NCBI RefSeq assembly: GCF_900088415.1
Contig: NZ_FLLQ01000007.1
Location: 1-64,000 of the forward strand
Direction of reading: 5' to 3'
Source of the DNA: Vibrio mediterranei
GTDB lineage: Bacteria; Pseudomonadota; Gammaproteobacteria; Enterobacterales; Vibrionaceae
DNA: 64,000 bases
How positions within the stretch are numbered: the stretch's first letter is position 1; each line of letters opens with the position of its first letter. Below, piece by piece: positions 6,712-15,479 of this stretch. The notes beneath the pieces are model-generated. The model was not told the origin of the DNA and made no database searches. It saw only the letters and a program-made list of their open reading frames with translations. A program made the translations under genes and the position numbers.

Positions 6712-8694
6712 CTATTTGTTACGTCGTAACCCTAAGAACCCTAAGAAAATCATCGCCATCCAACCGAGACCACCACCCTGGCGTTCTACAGGTGCGGCTT
6801 CTAATGCACGAGTCTGGATGTCAGCAGATGTTGCATTTGCGATCGGGATCAACTTAACCGCTACTACTTTCTCACGTTTTTGACCATTGCCGCAATATGA
6901 GTTGTGGCCAGTTGTATCATAGCCGCCTTCACATTTTAGCGCTGTCGCTACAATAACGCCGTCATCGTTAATATCAGCTGCATCGACAATTCGGAACTGG
7001 TTATTGTTAGTAGACTCACTACCACCATTCGTTAAGTCATCTAGCAACCATGGTTTATTTTTGAAAATAGCTCGTCTGTCTATCATGTCCTGATCACCAG
7101 AGTCAGCAACACTATACGGATAGATAAAGCCACGTTGACGACGTTTCTTACCGAAATACTCTGTAGACTGTTCAGCATCAACAGCGCCGACAATTTCGTT
7201 AAAGTTGTTAATCGCCCCCGTCTCACCGCCAACACCACGGAAGAAAATCCCGCTATTACCGTTAAGTTCATCAAAGTACTGCGCAGAACCAACGTTACCG
7301 CTAGAGTCGATCGAGGTTAAGAACATTCGGTTAGGTGCGGCGCCATTTTCACGTTTATCGCCTCGACGTTTTGCTTCGCCGATTACAACAAGGTTTTTGT
7401 TGATATCAGTAGCTACTGAGTTGCTGTAAACGAAATCATCGCCATCCTTCACTGTTGCTCGAGAAATGACTCGTGAACTTACACTTCCAAGCTTATCAGC
7501 CGCAAAATCAGGTTCTGGAGTGAATACGGTAGCTTGCATAAACAAGTTGCTTCCGTCTTTCGTCGTATTAAGACCGACAAAGACTGGTTTACCTGAATAC
7601 GCGGTAGCCGAAGAAACAGCGACTCCACGTATACTACCTTGGCTTGCCTTTTTATCGATATTGTTATCGCCAGTGTTTTGCCAATCATAGAACGTATCAG
7701 GTTGGACTTCTGTAGCAGAACTTACGCTTGTGACATCCCAAATTGTAGCTTTAGTGGCAAACGCAAAATTTTGACAATCAACGTAAGCGGCAGGATCAGC
7801 ATTAATAGTACTGTTGTTAATACAGTTTGCTACGGATCCACGATAGTTCTTATTAGAATCGTTGTAATCAAAAGGCGCTACAGCAGCACTACCAACAACA
7901 TATTCATTACTGCCCAGCTTAAATGAGTCAAACGCCATTGTACGACCCATCTTCTGTGTAATATTTCCGTCTTGTTTAGGCAGCAGAATGGACGGGGTTG
8001 CACCATCACCCCAGAATCCTCGATGACGGTAGATCAGAGCACTATTAGAACCGTTGTTATAATAGCCACTGCTCGTGTTACCAATTGCTACACCATTACT
8101 ATCAACTCCATTAACTACTGCGTTACTTGAGGTTGGTGTATAGGCAAACCCACTCGGCGAATAGGCTGCTGATAGAGGTTGACCCAGAGCGAACAAGCTA
8201 CCATTTTTAAATACTTGTGCATTTGACTTATAAGTCGCGGAGTCCCATGCATCGCGTTCACGACCTAAACCACCGTGATCACTAAAGCTATACCACAATT
8301 TATTTGTCCATGCTGGATCACAAGTTTGATAGCCTAATTCATTTCGGCAATAGTCTCTGTTGCGATTCCAGTCTGTATAATAAAAGCTTGAATCGTAATT
8401 GAATGGCACTTCTTGACGATATGAATGACCTTCAGATCCCGCACGCGAATCACCATAGGTTACTATTGCATTAGAAGAGCAGTCCTCTCCAAAACAACCT
8501 TTATTGGTACCCGTCTGTTTGGACTTATCAATGGCCGAACCATAGAACTCAGTGATATCAACACCATTGGAGAAGCCCGCTTCATAACCGCTAGCAGGCC
8601 CAATCTCAACAACCTTATACAACGCTGCCTGACTTGAAGTTGCAGCCATAACACCGGCTGCAATTAATGAAATTTTGAAATTAATACGACTCAT
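6712..8694 (-). CDS. DUF3466 family exported protein with GlyGly-CTERM-like tail
   Basis: A 660-residue exported protein of the DUF3466 family, function unknown. It starts MSRINFKISLIAAGVMAATS, a signal peptide with cleavage near SSQA-AL; this ATG has AGGAAAG upstream, so a longer in-frame extension overlapping uup is discarded. The body is rich in Gly, Asn, Ser and aromatic residues with repeated DxN/DDG loops, typical of beta-propeller-like surface proteins. The last 21 residues are GGG, a hydrophobic helix (LGWMAMIFLGFLGL) and RRNK, the tripartite GlyGly-CTERM pattern recognised by rhombosortase. The start lies 5 bp after the uup stop, so it is translated from the same transcript. Confidence 0.85.
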   Translation of the reverse strand: MSRINFKISLIAAGVMAATSSQAALYKVVEIGPASGYEAGFSNGVDITEFYGSAIDKSKQTGTNKGCFGEDCSSNAIVTYGDSRAGSEGHSYRQEVPFNYDSSFYYTDWNRNRDYCRNELGYQTCDPAWTNKLWYSFSDHGGLGRERDAWDSATYKSNAQVFKNGSLFALGQPLSAAYSPSGFAYTPTSSNAVVNGVDSNGVAIGNTSSGYYNNGSNSALIYRHRGFWGDGATPSILLPKQDGNITQKMGRTMAFDSFKLGSNEYVVGSAAVAPFDYNDSNKNYRGSVANCINNSTINADPAAYVDCQNFAFATKATIWDVTSVSSATEVQPDTFYDWQNTGDNNIDKKASQGSIRGVAVSSATAYSGKPVFVGLNTTKDGSNLFMQATVFTPEPDFAADKLGSVSSRVISRATVKDGDDFVYSNSVATDINKNLVVIGEAKRRGDKRENGAAPNRMFLTSIDSSGNVGSAQYFDELNGNSGIFFRGVGGETGAINNFNEIVGAVDAEQSTEYFGKKRRQRGFIYPYSVADSGDQDMIDRRAIFKNKPWLLDDLTNGGSESTNNNQFRIVDAADINDDGVIVATALKCEGGYDTTGHNSYCGNGQKREKVVAVKLIPIANATSADIQTRALEAAPVERQGGGLGWMAMIFLGFLGLRRNK

Positions 8695-8699
8695 GAAGA

Positions 8700-10622
8700 C
8701 TAACTTTCCTGTTGCATTGCTTCGAGCTCTTCCCATCGCTCAAAGGCAATTTCCAGTTCCTGCTCTTTGGCAGACAAACTATCTAAAATTGGTTGTGTTT
8801 CAGTGACAGGTTTAGTGAAAAACTCAGGGGTATTCACGGTTTCCTGCAACTGTTCTAATTCTTGCTCTAGCTGCTCAAGTAACGCAGGTAGTGCCTCTAA
8901 TTCCCTTTGCAGCTTATACGACAGCTTTTTAGGTTTAGAGTTCACAGCAGTTGCTTTCTTTTCTGGTTCAACTGCTTGCTTTTTAGTCTCTTTCACAGGT
9001 TCGTAAGCTTTTCTTGCTTCGATGACCTGCATTCGTTGTTGTTGGGCATCATGATAACCACCAACAAACTCTTCTATAACCCCTTCACCTTCAAAAATCC
9101 AGCTCGTAGTCACAGTATTATCAACAAATTGACGATCGTGACTCACTAAGAGCAGCGTGCCCTGATAGTTAGCAAGTAATTCCTCGAGTAACTCTAACGT
9201 TTCGATATCTAGATCGTTGGTTGGTTCGTCAAGCACCAATAAGTTGTTCGACTTAAGGAAGATACGCGCCAATAATAAGCGGTTTTTCTCGCCGCCAGAT
9301 AATGCCTTAACCGGAGTTCTGGCACGTTTTGGGGCAAATAAAAAGTCTTGAAGATAGCTCAACGCGTGTCGTTCTCGACCGCCTACCATGACTTCTTGCT
9401 TACCGTCAGCAAGGTTATCAATCACCGTCTTCTCTGGGTCAAGAGCTTCACGATATTGATCGAAATAAGCCACTTCTAGCTTAGTACCACATTTCAACTT
9501 TCCAGATGTCGGCTGTAATTCGTCAAGGAGAAGCTTGATTAGAGTACTCTTGCCGCAACCATTAGGACCAATAAGCGCAATTCTGTCACCACGCTGGATG
9601 TTAAAGGAGAAGTTCTTAACTATGGTTTTGCCTTCAATCTGATAATTGAGGTCATTAGCTTCGAAAACGATTTTTCCGCTACGAGCACTATCATCCAGTT
9701 TAAGATTCACTTTACCCTGAACTTCGCGACGACCTTGGCGTTCCTCACGCAGCTTTTTAAGCGCTCTTACTCGTCCTTCATTACGCGTTCTACGTGCTTT
9801 AATTCCTTGACGAATCCATACTTCTTCTTGCGCAAGCTTCTTATCAAATTCAGCATTTTGCATTTCTTCAACACGTAATGCTTCTTCTTTCTCAACCAAA
9901 TAGGTTTCGTAACTACCTGGATAAGAAACCAATTGACCACGGTCAAGGTCGACAATGCGAGTTGCCATCGAGCGAATAAAGGCGCGGTCGTGCGAAATAA
10001 AGATAATTGAGCCACGAAAATCTTTAAGGAAATTTTCCAGCCACTCGATTGTGGTTACATCTAGATGGTTGGTAGGCTCATCGAGTAGTAAAACATCAGG
10101 ATCACAGACCAGAGCACGAGCTAACGCAGCTTTACGCTGCCATCCACCAGATAAGTCAGTTAACAGAGTGTTGCCATCTAGCTTTAAAGCCCCAAGAATA
10201 TTCTTAATGCGGTCTTCAAAACGCCACGCTCCGGCAACTTCTAAGCTCTCTTGAGTTTTCGCCAATCGATTTATGTTTCGCTCAGACGGGTCTTGCGCGA
10301 CCAAATCCAGTTGAGCATGATAAGTTTTTAATAACTCACCGACTTCTGCCAGTCCTTCAGCGACGTAATCAGCTACCGTACCAGCCTGATCACGCGGAGG
10401 ATCCTGTTCAAGTCGTGATACCACGACATCTTGAGTGATCTGCAGTTTGCCATCGTCCATGACGATTTCACCCGCAAGCACTTTCATTAACGTTGATTTG
10501 CCCGCTCCATTGCGGCCAACCAAACACACACGTTCGTTTTCTTGAAGTGCGAAATCAGATTTGTCTAGCAATGGATGATCACCAAATGCTAGTTGCCCAT
10601 TATGAATGGTAAGTAATGCCAT
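8700..10622 (-). CDS. uup: ABC-F ATPase Uup
   Basis: Uup is a cytoplasmic ABC-F protein without membrane domains that acts on ribosomes and affects transposon excision. Two ABC cassettes are present: the first with GRNGAGKST, LSGGWQRKAALARAL and DVLLLDEPTNHLD; the second with GPNGCGKST, LSGGEKNRLLLARIF and NLLVLDEPTNDLD. The linker between them is the highly charged ABC-F arm. The C-terminal 80 residues (about 560-640) form the Uup coiled-coil DNA-binding domain. At 640 residues it is close to the E. coli length. Its start overlaps the end of the glutaredoxin-like gene by 23 bp, indicating translational coupling in the rlmKL-uup operon. Confidence 0.95.
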   Translation of the reverse strand: MALLTIHNGQLAFGDHPLLDKSDFALQENERVCLVGRNGAGKSTLMKVLAGEIVMDDGKLQITQDVVVSRLEQDPPRDQAGTVADYVAEGLAEVGELLKTYHAQLDLVAQDPSERNINRLAKTQESLEVAGAWRFEDRIKNILGALKLDGNTLLTDLSGGWQRKAALARALVCDPDVLLLDEPTNHLDVTTIEWLENFLKDFRGSIIFISHDRAFIRSMATRIVDLDRGQLVSYPGSYETYLVEKEEALRVEEMQNAEFDKKLAQEEVWIRQGIKARRTRNEGRVRALKKLREERQGRREVQGKVNLKLDDSARSGKIVFEANDLNYQIEGKTIVKNFSFNIQRGDRIALIGPNGCGKSTLIKLLLDELQPTSGKLKCGTKLEVAYFDQYREALDPEKTVIDNLADGKQEVMVGGRERHALSYLQDFLFAPKRARTPVKALSGGEKNRLLLARIFLKSNNLLVLDEPTNDLDIETLELLEELLANYQGTLLLVSHDRQFVDNTVTTSWIFEGEGVIEEFVGGYHDAQQQRMQVIEARKAYEPVKETKKQAVEPEKKATAVNSKPKKLSYKLQRELEALPALLEQLEQELEQLQETVNTPEFFTKPVTETQPILDSLSAKEQELEIAFERWEELEAMQQES

Positions 10623-10851
10623 TAGCTGTTAACCATTGTTTCAGTTGAGAAAGGTCAAAAGGCCAGTTAATTTCAGATTGTTCGCTTTTTACAACTGGTA
10701 TAGTGACGCCGTAACGAGAAAATAGCTCATCATCAAAAGCAATATCAATCACTTGTAATTGCTCAGTTAATCCAACCTGAGATATGAGCTCAAATGCCAT
10801 CTCGCAGAGATGGCATCCTTCAGTACTGTATAGAATAAGTTCCTTTTCCAT
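10600..10851 (-). CDS. Glutaredoxin-like protein (DUF836)
   Basis: An 83-residue thioredoxin-fold protein with the redox motif Cys13-His-Leu-Cys16 (STEGCHLCE) and the cis-proline region YGVTIPVV, which fits the DUF836/glutaredoxin-like family. It probably reduces or senses a disulfide, but its partner is unknown. It sits between rlmKL and uup and overlaps uup by 23 bp. E. coli does not have this gene between rlmKL and uup, while vibrios usually do. Confidence 0.85.
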   Translation of the reverse strand: MEKELILYSTEGCHLCEMAFELISQVGLTEQLQVIDIAFDDELFSRYGVTIPVVKSEQSEINWPFDLSQLKQWLTANGITYHS

Positions 10852-10857
10852 AATCCT

Positions 10858-12981
10858 TTACTTTTGGTGAGTAATAACCCAACAGTTATGAATATGTTTG
10901 TTACGAGCAAAATCAAGTGGCAGAGTTTTATCTGAAATGTTCTCGGCTTTAAGGCCAAGTTCTTCCAGCGCTTTCAAGTCCATCTTGAAGTGTCGTTTGT
11001 TGTTCGAAAATACTATCGTACCTTCTTCGCGCAGTAGTCGTTTCAAGTTCGTCATTAGCGTTACGTGGTCACGCTGAACATCAAATGATTGTTCCATTCG
11101 CTTAGAGTTCGAGAAAGTCGGTGGATCAATAAAGATAAGGTCGTAACTACCATTGGCTTTTTCTAACCATTGTAAGCAGTCTGCTTGAATATATTGATGC
11201 TGACGGCCAACTTGGCCATTGAGTTTCATGTTCTCTTTCGCCCACTCTAAGTAGGTATTTGACATATCGACTGTTGTCGTTGATTTAGCGCTACCCAATG
11301 CTGCGTGGACAGTTGCAGATCCTGTATAAGCAAATAGGTTTAAAAAATCTTTGTTGCTCGCCATTTCACCAAGCTTACGGCGAGTGATTTTATGGTCAAG
11401 GAACAGGCCAGTGTCTAAGTAGTCGTAAAGATTGACGATTAGCTGAGCCCCGTATTCTTTTACGTGAAGCTTTGATGACTTAGCCGCCAGTTTGTTGTAC
11501 TGCGATGAACCTTTTTTCTTTTCACGTACTTTAAGAACCACGTTGTTGGTATCAACACCGGTTACCTTGATACTGGCACGAATAACATCCGTTAATCGAC
11601 GCTTTGCTGTCTCTTCAGGAATGCTTTTGGGAGCTGCGTACTCTTGAATAACCAGATAGTCTTGATAAACGTCAACAGCAACATTGTAGTCAGGTAGATC
11701 AGCATCATATATGCGATAACAATCTAAGCCTTCCTTTTTAGCCCACTTTCCAATCTTGCCAATGTTCTTCTTGAGACGGTTAGAAAAGTCCGGAGCTACA
11801 ACTTGTGCGTCCTTATTGCCGACTAACTCGTCTTCGGAGCGTTGAGAAATTGAATAGTTTTTCTGGTGACACTGTAACGCACCATTATTCAGTTTAAATT
11901 GTTTTTCTGCTCGCATACGTAAGCAACTTAACAAATCGTCTGAACTAGAGAAGATAGAGGCTTGGCAACCGCCAAATTGAGTTTTTAGTTGGTTACCAAA
12001 TTCGGTATAAAGTGCGATAAGCCCTGGTTCCGTGCCCAAGCGCTCGCCGTATGGAGGGTTACACACCACAACACCTTCTCCGAACTCGGCAGGTTTAGTC
12101 ACTTGGCTCGCATCGCCAAGCTCAAAGTTAATCAACTCTTCAACGCCTGCACGTTTGGCATTTTCTTTAGCGGTTCTCAATACTTTAGGGTCGTTATCGA
12201 ATCCCCAAAATCTGCTGTCAGTCTTTTTGACACCGCGTCGAGCTTGGACATTAGCTTCTGATTTAACCTCTGCCCATACCTCCGGTTCAAAATCTTCAAG
12301 TGCTTCAAAACACCATGTTTGACGCTTAACACCAGGAGCCATATTTGCAGCAAGCATGGCCGCTTCTATCAGCAGCGTACCAGAACCGCACATAGGATCG
12401 AGCATGTTTTGCCCTTGTTTCCAGCCGCTACGAGCAACAATGGCAGCGGCCAATGTTTCTCTTAAAGGCGCTCGACCTGCTTCTGTTCTATAGCCACGTT
12501 GGTGTAAGCCTGAGCCAACCATATCTAAGCCAATAAGCGCTTTATCTCTATGTAGGCGCACATGAACACGCACATCCGCGCTGTCTTTACTGATATTTGG
12601 GCGAGGTAAATTCTTCTTATTGAAGCAATCTACTACGGCGTCTTTGACTTTCATCGCGCCATACTGGCTATTGCGAATCTCACGGTTGGTACCGTTAAAG
12701 TCTACGATAAATTTCTTTGAGCTATGGAAGTGATTAATCCAGTTAATGGAAGACGCAGCCAGATATAAGTCCATATCATCTTGGCAAGTAAACTCCGAAA
12801 GCACTTTAACAAAGCGAGAAGCATATCTGCTCCATAAACAAGCTCGATAAATCTGCTCATTTGACGCTTTAAACTTCACTCCCGCTTGTACAGGTTTTAC
12901 TGAAGTTAAACCCAATTGCTCAAGCTCTTGAGCCAGTAGGTTTTCGAGTCCATTAGAAGTAACGGCAAGATATTGGTTCAT
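10858..12981 (-). CDS. rlmKL: 23S rRNA methyltransferase RlmKL
   Basis: A fused enzyme that methylates 23S rRNA at G2445 (N2, N-terminal RlmL half) and G2069 (N7, C-terminal RlmK half). Domain order: THUMP domain (residues 1-160), RlmL Rossmann domain with DPMCGSGTLLIEAA and NPPYGERLG, then the RlmK domain with LNLFAYTGSATVHAAL and FIDPPTFSNSKRM. I start it at MNQYLAVTSNGLE, which matches the family N-terminus and gives 707 residues (E. coli 702), not at an in-frame ATG 15 codons upstream. It heads the operon rlmKL - glutaredoxin-like - uup - DUF3466. Confidence 0.95.
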   Translation of the reverse strand: MNQYLAVTSNGLENLLAQELEQLGLTSVKPVQAGVKFKASNEQIYRACLWSRYASRFVKVLSEFTCQDDMDLYLAASSINWINHFHSSKKFIVDFNGTNREIRNSQYGAMKVKDAVVDCFNKKNLPRPNISKDSADVRVHVRLHRDKALIGLDMVGSGLHQRGYRTEAGRAPLRETLAAAIVARSGWKQGQNMLDPMCGSGTLLIEAAMLAANMAPGVKRQTWCFEALEDFEPEVWAEVKSEANVQARRGVKKTDSRFWGFDNDPKVLRTAKENAKRAGVEELINFELGDASQVTKPAEFGEGVVVCNPPYGERLGTEPGLIALYTEFGNQLKTQFGGCQASIFSSSDDLLSCLRMRAEKQFKLNNGALQCHQKNYSISQRSEDELVGNKDAQVVAPDFSNRLKKNIGKIGKWAKKEGLDCYRIYDADLPDYNVAVDVYQDYLVIQEYAAPKSIPEETAKRRLTDVIRASIKVTGVDTNNVVLKVREKKKGSSQYNKLAAKSSKLHVKEYGAQLIVNLYDYLDTGLFLDHKITRRKLGEMASNKDFLNLFAYTGSATVHAALGSAKSTTTVDMSNTYLEWAKENMKLNGQVGRQHQYIQADCLQWLEKANGSYDLIFIDPPTFSNSKRMEQSFDVQRDHVTLMTNLKRLLREEGTIVFSNNKRHFKMDLKALEELGLKAENISDKTLPLDFARNKHIHNCWVITHQK

Positions 12982-13550
12982 AGTGTTCATCTGACTGTGA
13001 AAAATGGTGTTGATTATACCTGACAAACGGCCTTCTCACTAAACAAACCTACTCTAATCCCTTAGTTATTCGTTTGTTCGAACAAGCTTTAACCGAATGA
13101 AACTCATAAACACCGTCACCATCATTACATTAGCCGTTAATGATATACCAGTCGTATTTATTGACCAAGGGACGAAGTGAATACTTATTTACACCAATTC
13201 TGGTCTATACCAATAGATGTTCTGGCGCGTAATTTTATTACATTTTTAGCTAAAGGAGGAATTTATAGCGGTAAAACGCCCTGTTTTAAGCAGAAAAAGA
13301 GTCACTATTTAGATAAAAAAATATGCGAAATATCACCAGATAGGATTCAAAGGTATAGGTTTCTTAGAAACAAGATAGGAAGATGGTGGGAAATACGAGG
13401 TGTACCCTCTGGGATTGAGGCAAAAAAAATCGGCCATGAAGGCCGACAAATTTCTACGAGGAACGTTTTTGGAATCGTTGTGTACTACTAAAAGCTGCCA
13501 CTGCTTTTTCTATTTGGCGCATTTTGCGCTCTAATTACCCTACTAAGCTC
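12982..13550. other. Gap between zapC and rlmKL
   Basis: About 570 bp where E. coli carries ycbX. I see no supported gene. A reading frame on the plus strand (13177-13491) starts at GTG with no good ribosome site, has odd composition and runs through a terminator, so I reject it. The right end holds a minus-strand terminator about 100 nt after the zapC stop. The rest contains A/T-rich sequence and presumably the rlmKL promoter. Confidence 0.5.
13422..13446 (-). terminator. Terminator downstream of zapC
   Basis: TCGGCC and GGCCGA form a 6-bp stem with a 5-nt loop. On the minus strand it is followed by eight T. It leaves a 3' untranslated stretch of about 100 nt after zapC, from which a short RNA could be made. 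Confidence 0.8.
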
Positions 13551-14096
13551 TTAACCGACAAGAGCAATGGGCTGGTTAATTCTCATAAATTGGTGTGCAC
13601 AAGCCATTCTGTCATGCATGACTTTAATGCTCTGGCCAAATTGAACACCTTTACTTGGAGTCAAACTAAATGACTCTAAATCTACTAAGGCACATAAGCT
13701 AGCGCTCTCACCGACTTCTAGGACAATAAAGAAACCTTCCGAATGTTGATTAACTAATCGGACTAAATCGCCTTCTTGGGGTTGATAGCTGCCATTTTGA
13801 TGGTCAAAGAACCAACTCTTTGGCTGAACGGGCTTATGGAAGCGCTTGGCTGCAACACAATAGAGTGTGAGTTCAGCCTGTCGAGGCTCAGATAGCCCCA
13901 ATATGCTTATTTGGTCTTTAAAGGTTTGGAACGCGGATGCGTCATCTACGGTAAAGTTGTTCTGACCCATCGCGCAGTCGACAAGGAGCTTTCGGGAAAG
14001 ATTGGTTTTAAAAACCATCTCATCTCCCAAATCCAGCATGAGAGAACCTTCGTCCTCATCCATATACCAGATCCATGTATCGCTGGGTTTAAGCAT
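13551..14096 (-). CDS. zapC: Cell division protein ZapC
   Basis: ZapC binds and bundles FtsZ filaments at the Z ring. The 181-residue protein begins MLKPSDTWIWYMDEDEGSLMLDLG, matching the conserved ZapC N-terminus, and its length equals the E. coli protein (about 180). It follows pyrD in the same orientation as in E. coli, but a strong terminator lies between them, so it should have its own promoter in the 14097-14190 leader. Confidence 0.92.
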   Translation of the reverse strand: MLKPSDTWIWYMDEDEGSLMLDLGDEMVFKTNLSRKLLVDCAMGQNNFTVDDASAFQTFKDQISILGLSEPRQAELTLYCVAAKRFHKPVQPKSWFFDHQNGSYQPQEGDLVRLVNQHSEGFFIVLEVGESASLCALVDLESFSLTPSKGVQFGQSIKVMHDRMACAHQFMRINQPIALVG

Positions 14097-14193
14097 CGTT
14101 CCGTCTCTTATATTTAAAGAATAATCAGACTGTTAGGTAAAACGCTTAATTACCTTTTTTGTCAGTTGAATATAATTCTACAAACGATTACGC

Positions 14194-14223
14194 AAAAAAA
14201 AAGGGGAAAACAATTTTCCCCTT
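14194..14223 (-). terminator. pyrD terminator
   Basis: AAGGGGAAAA pairs with TTTTCCCCTT around a 3-nt loop, followed by eight or more T on the minus strand. Confidence 0.9.
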
Positions 14224-14255
14224 CTCTTATGTTAGACCCAGTAACTTTTCAGTAA

Positions 14256-15266
14256 TTACAGGTTTTTAACGATGTCTTTAACAAGTTTTGGACCATGGTA
14301 GATGAAACCGGAGTAAACTTGGACGAGTGTTGCACCTGCCATCAACTTTTCCTTCGCAGAAACATAGGAATCAATGCCACCAACACCGATAATTGGCAGC
14401 TTACCTTGCAAATTCTCAGCAAGTAGACGGACTACTTCTGTACTACGTGATTGAACTGGACGGCCACTTAAGCCACCAGCTTCATTCGCATGCTTCATTC
14501 CTTCTACGATAGAACGATCCAATGTAGTGTTCGTGGCGATCACACCATCAATCTTATTTTTGATCAACGATTCACAGATTTGGCTAACCTCATCGTCACT
14601 AAGATCCGGAGCGATCTTAAGTGCCAAAGGTACATATTTATTATGTTTTTCAGCCAGTTCCGCTTGTTTCGCTTTCAGTTCTTCTAACAGCTCATCAAGT
14701 GCTTCACCATATTGAAGGCTGCGAAGTCCCGGAGTATTTGGAGAGGAAATGTTTACGGCAATATAACCAGCGTGCTCGTATACCTTTTCCATGCAGATAA
14801 TGTAGTCTTCAGCACCCTTTTCGATCGGAGTGTCTTTGTTCTTGCCGATATTAATACCTAGAATACCGTCAAATTTTGCTTTCTTTACGTTCTCTACAAG
14901 GTTATCGACGCCTAGGTTATTGAAACCCATGCGATTAATAATCCCTTCTGCTTCAACTAAACGGAAAAGACGAGGCTTGTCGTTGCCTGGTTGAGGACGA
15001 GGTGTCACAGTCCCTACTTCCACGAAACCAAACCCCATAGCGCCAAATGCTTCGATGCATTCGCCATTCTTATCAAGACCGGCAGCAAGACCTACAGGAT
15101 TCTTAAAAGTCAGCCCCATGCATTCAACAGGACGATTAGGAAGTTGTTGACGATATGCTAGATCAAGAGGAGTGCCAGTAAAACGTTTGAAGTTCTGAAT
15201 AGCGAGATCATGAGCCTTTTCGGCATCAAGTTGGAAAAAGCCAGTTCTGGCAAGACGGTAAAGCAT
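14256..15266 (-). CDS. pyrD: Dihydroorotate dehydrogenase (quinone) PyrD
   Basis: A class 2 dihydroorotate dehydrogenase: an FMN enzyme on the inner face of the cytoplasmic membrane that oxidises dihydroorotate to orotate with ubiquinone, the fourth step of pyrimidine synthesis. It has 336 residues, as in E. coli. The N-terminal helices (MLYRLARTGFFQLDAEKAHD) form the quinone tunnel. The catalytic base Ser175 is in NISSPNTPG, and FMN-binding segments include AAGLDKNGE and GVGGI near the C-terminus. Confidence 0.97.
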   Translation of the reverse strand: MLYRLARTGFFQLDAEKAHDLAIQNFKRFTGTPLDLAYRQQLPNRPVECMGLTFKNPVGLAAGLDKNGECIEAFGAMGFGFVEVGTVTPRPQPGNDKPRLFRLVEAEGIINRMGFNNLGVDNLVENVKKAKFDGILGINIGKNKDTPIEKGAEDYIICMEKVYEHAGYIAVNISSPNTPGLRSLQYGEALDELLEELKAKQAELAEKHNKYVPLALKIAPDLSDDEVSQICESLIKNKIDGVIATNTTLDRSIVEGMKHANEAGGLSGRPVQSRSTEVVRLLAENLQGKLPIIGVGGIDSYVSAKEKLMAGATLVQVYSGFIYHGPKLVKDIVKNL

Positions 15267-15392
15267 TGTGCCTCCGATAGAAAACCCGTGTAAACGGGGT
15301 GGTATTATTTACTTATTTGTTTGAACATGCAATGAAGTTTTTAGTTTTCTCGCGAAAACGCAAACGATTAGGTGAATAAAGACGCAAATCAT

Positions 15393-15405
15393 GTGACATT
15401 GTCAC
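15393..15405. promoter_or_regulatory. matS site (MatP binding)
   Basis: GTGACATTGTCAC fits the matS consensus GTGACRNYGTCAC at all 13 positions. It is in the intergenic space between gdhB and pyrD. It marks the Ter macrodomain. Confidence 0.8.
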
Positions 15406-15424
15406 TCATTATTCTCTCGGTAAT

Positions 15425-15447
15425 AAAAAAGCGCCTAAAAAGGCGCT
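15425..15447 (-). terminator. gdhB terminator
   Basis: AGCGCC pairs with GGCGCT and is followed by six T on the minus strand. Confidence 0.85.
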
Positions 15448-15479
15448 AATTATTAATGAGACTGGTTAACAGTATCTAT

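Noticed and set aside
10702..10714. matS-like word GTGACGCCGTAAC in the glutaredoxin-like gene
   Set aside because: One mismatch from consensus and inside coding sequence; a similar word is near 53291. Not counted as matS.
13177..13491. 104-codon plus-strand frame between rlmKL and zapC
   Set aside because: GTG start without ribosome site, unusual composition, and it reads through the minus-strand terminator at 13422-13446.
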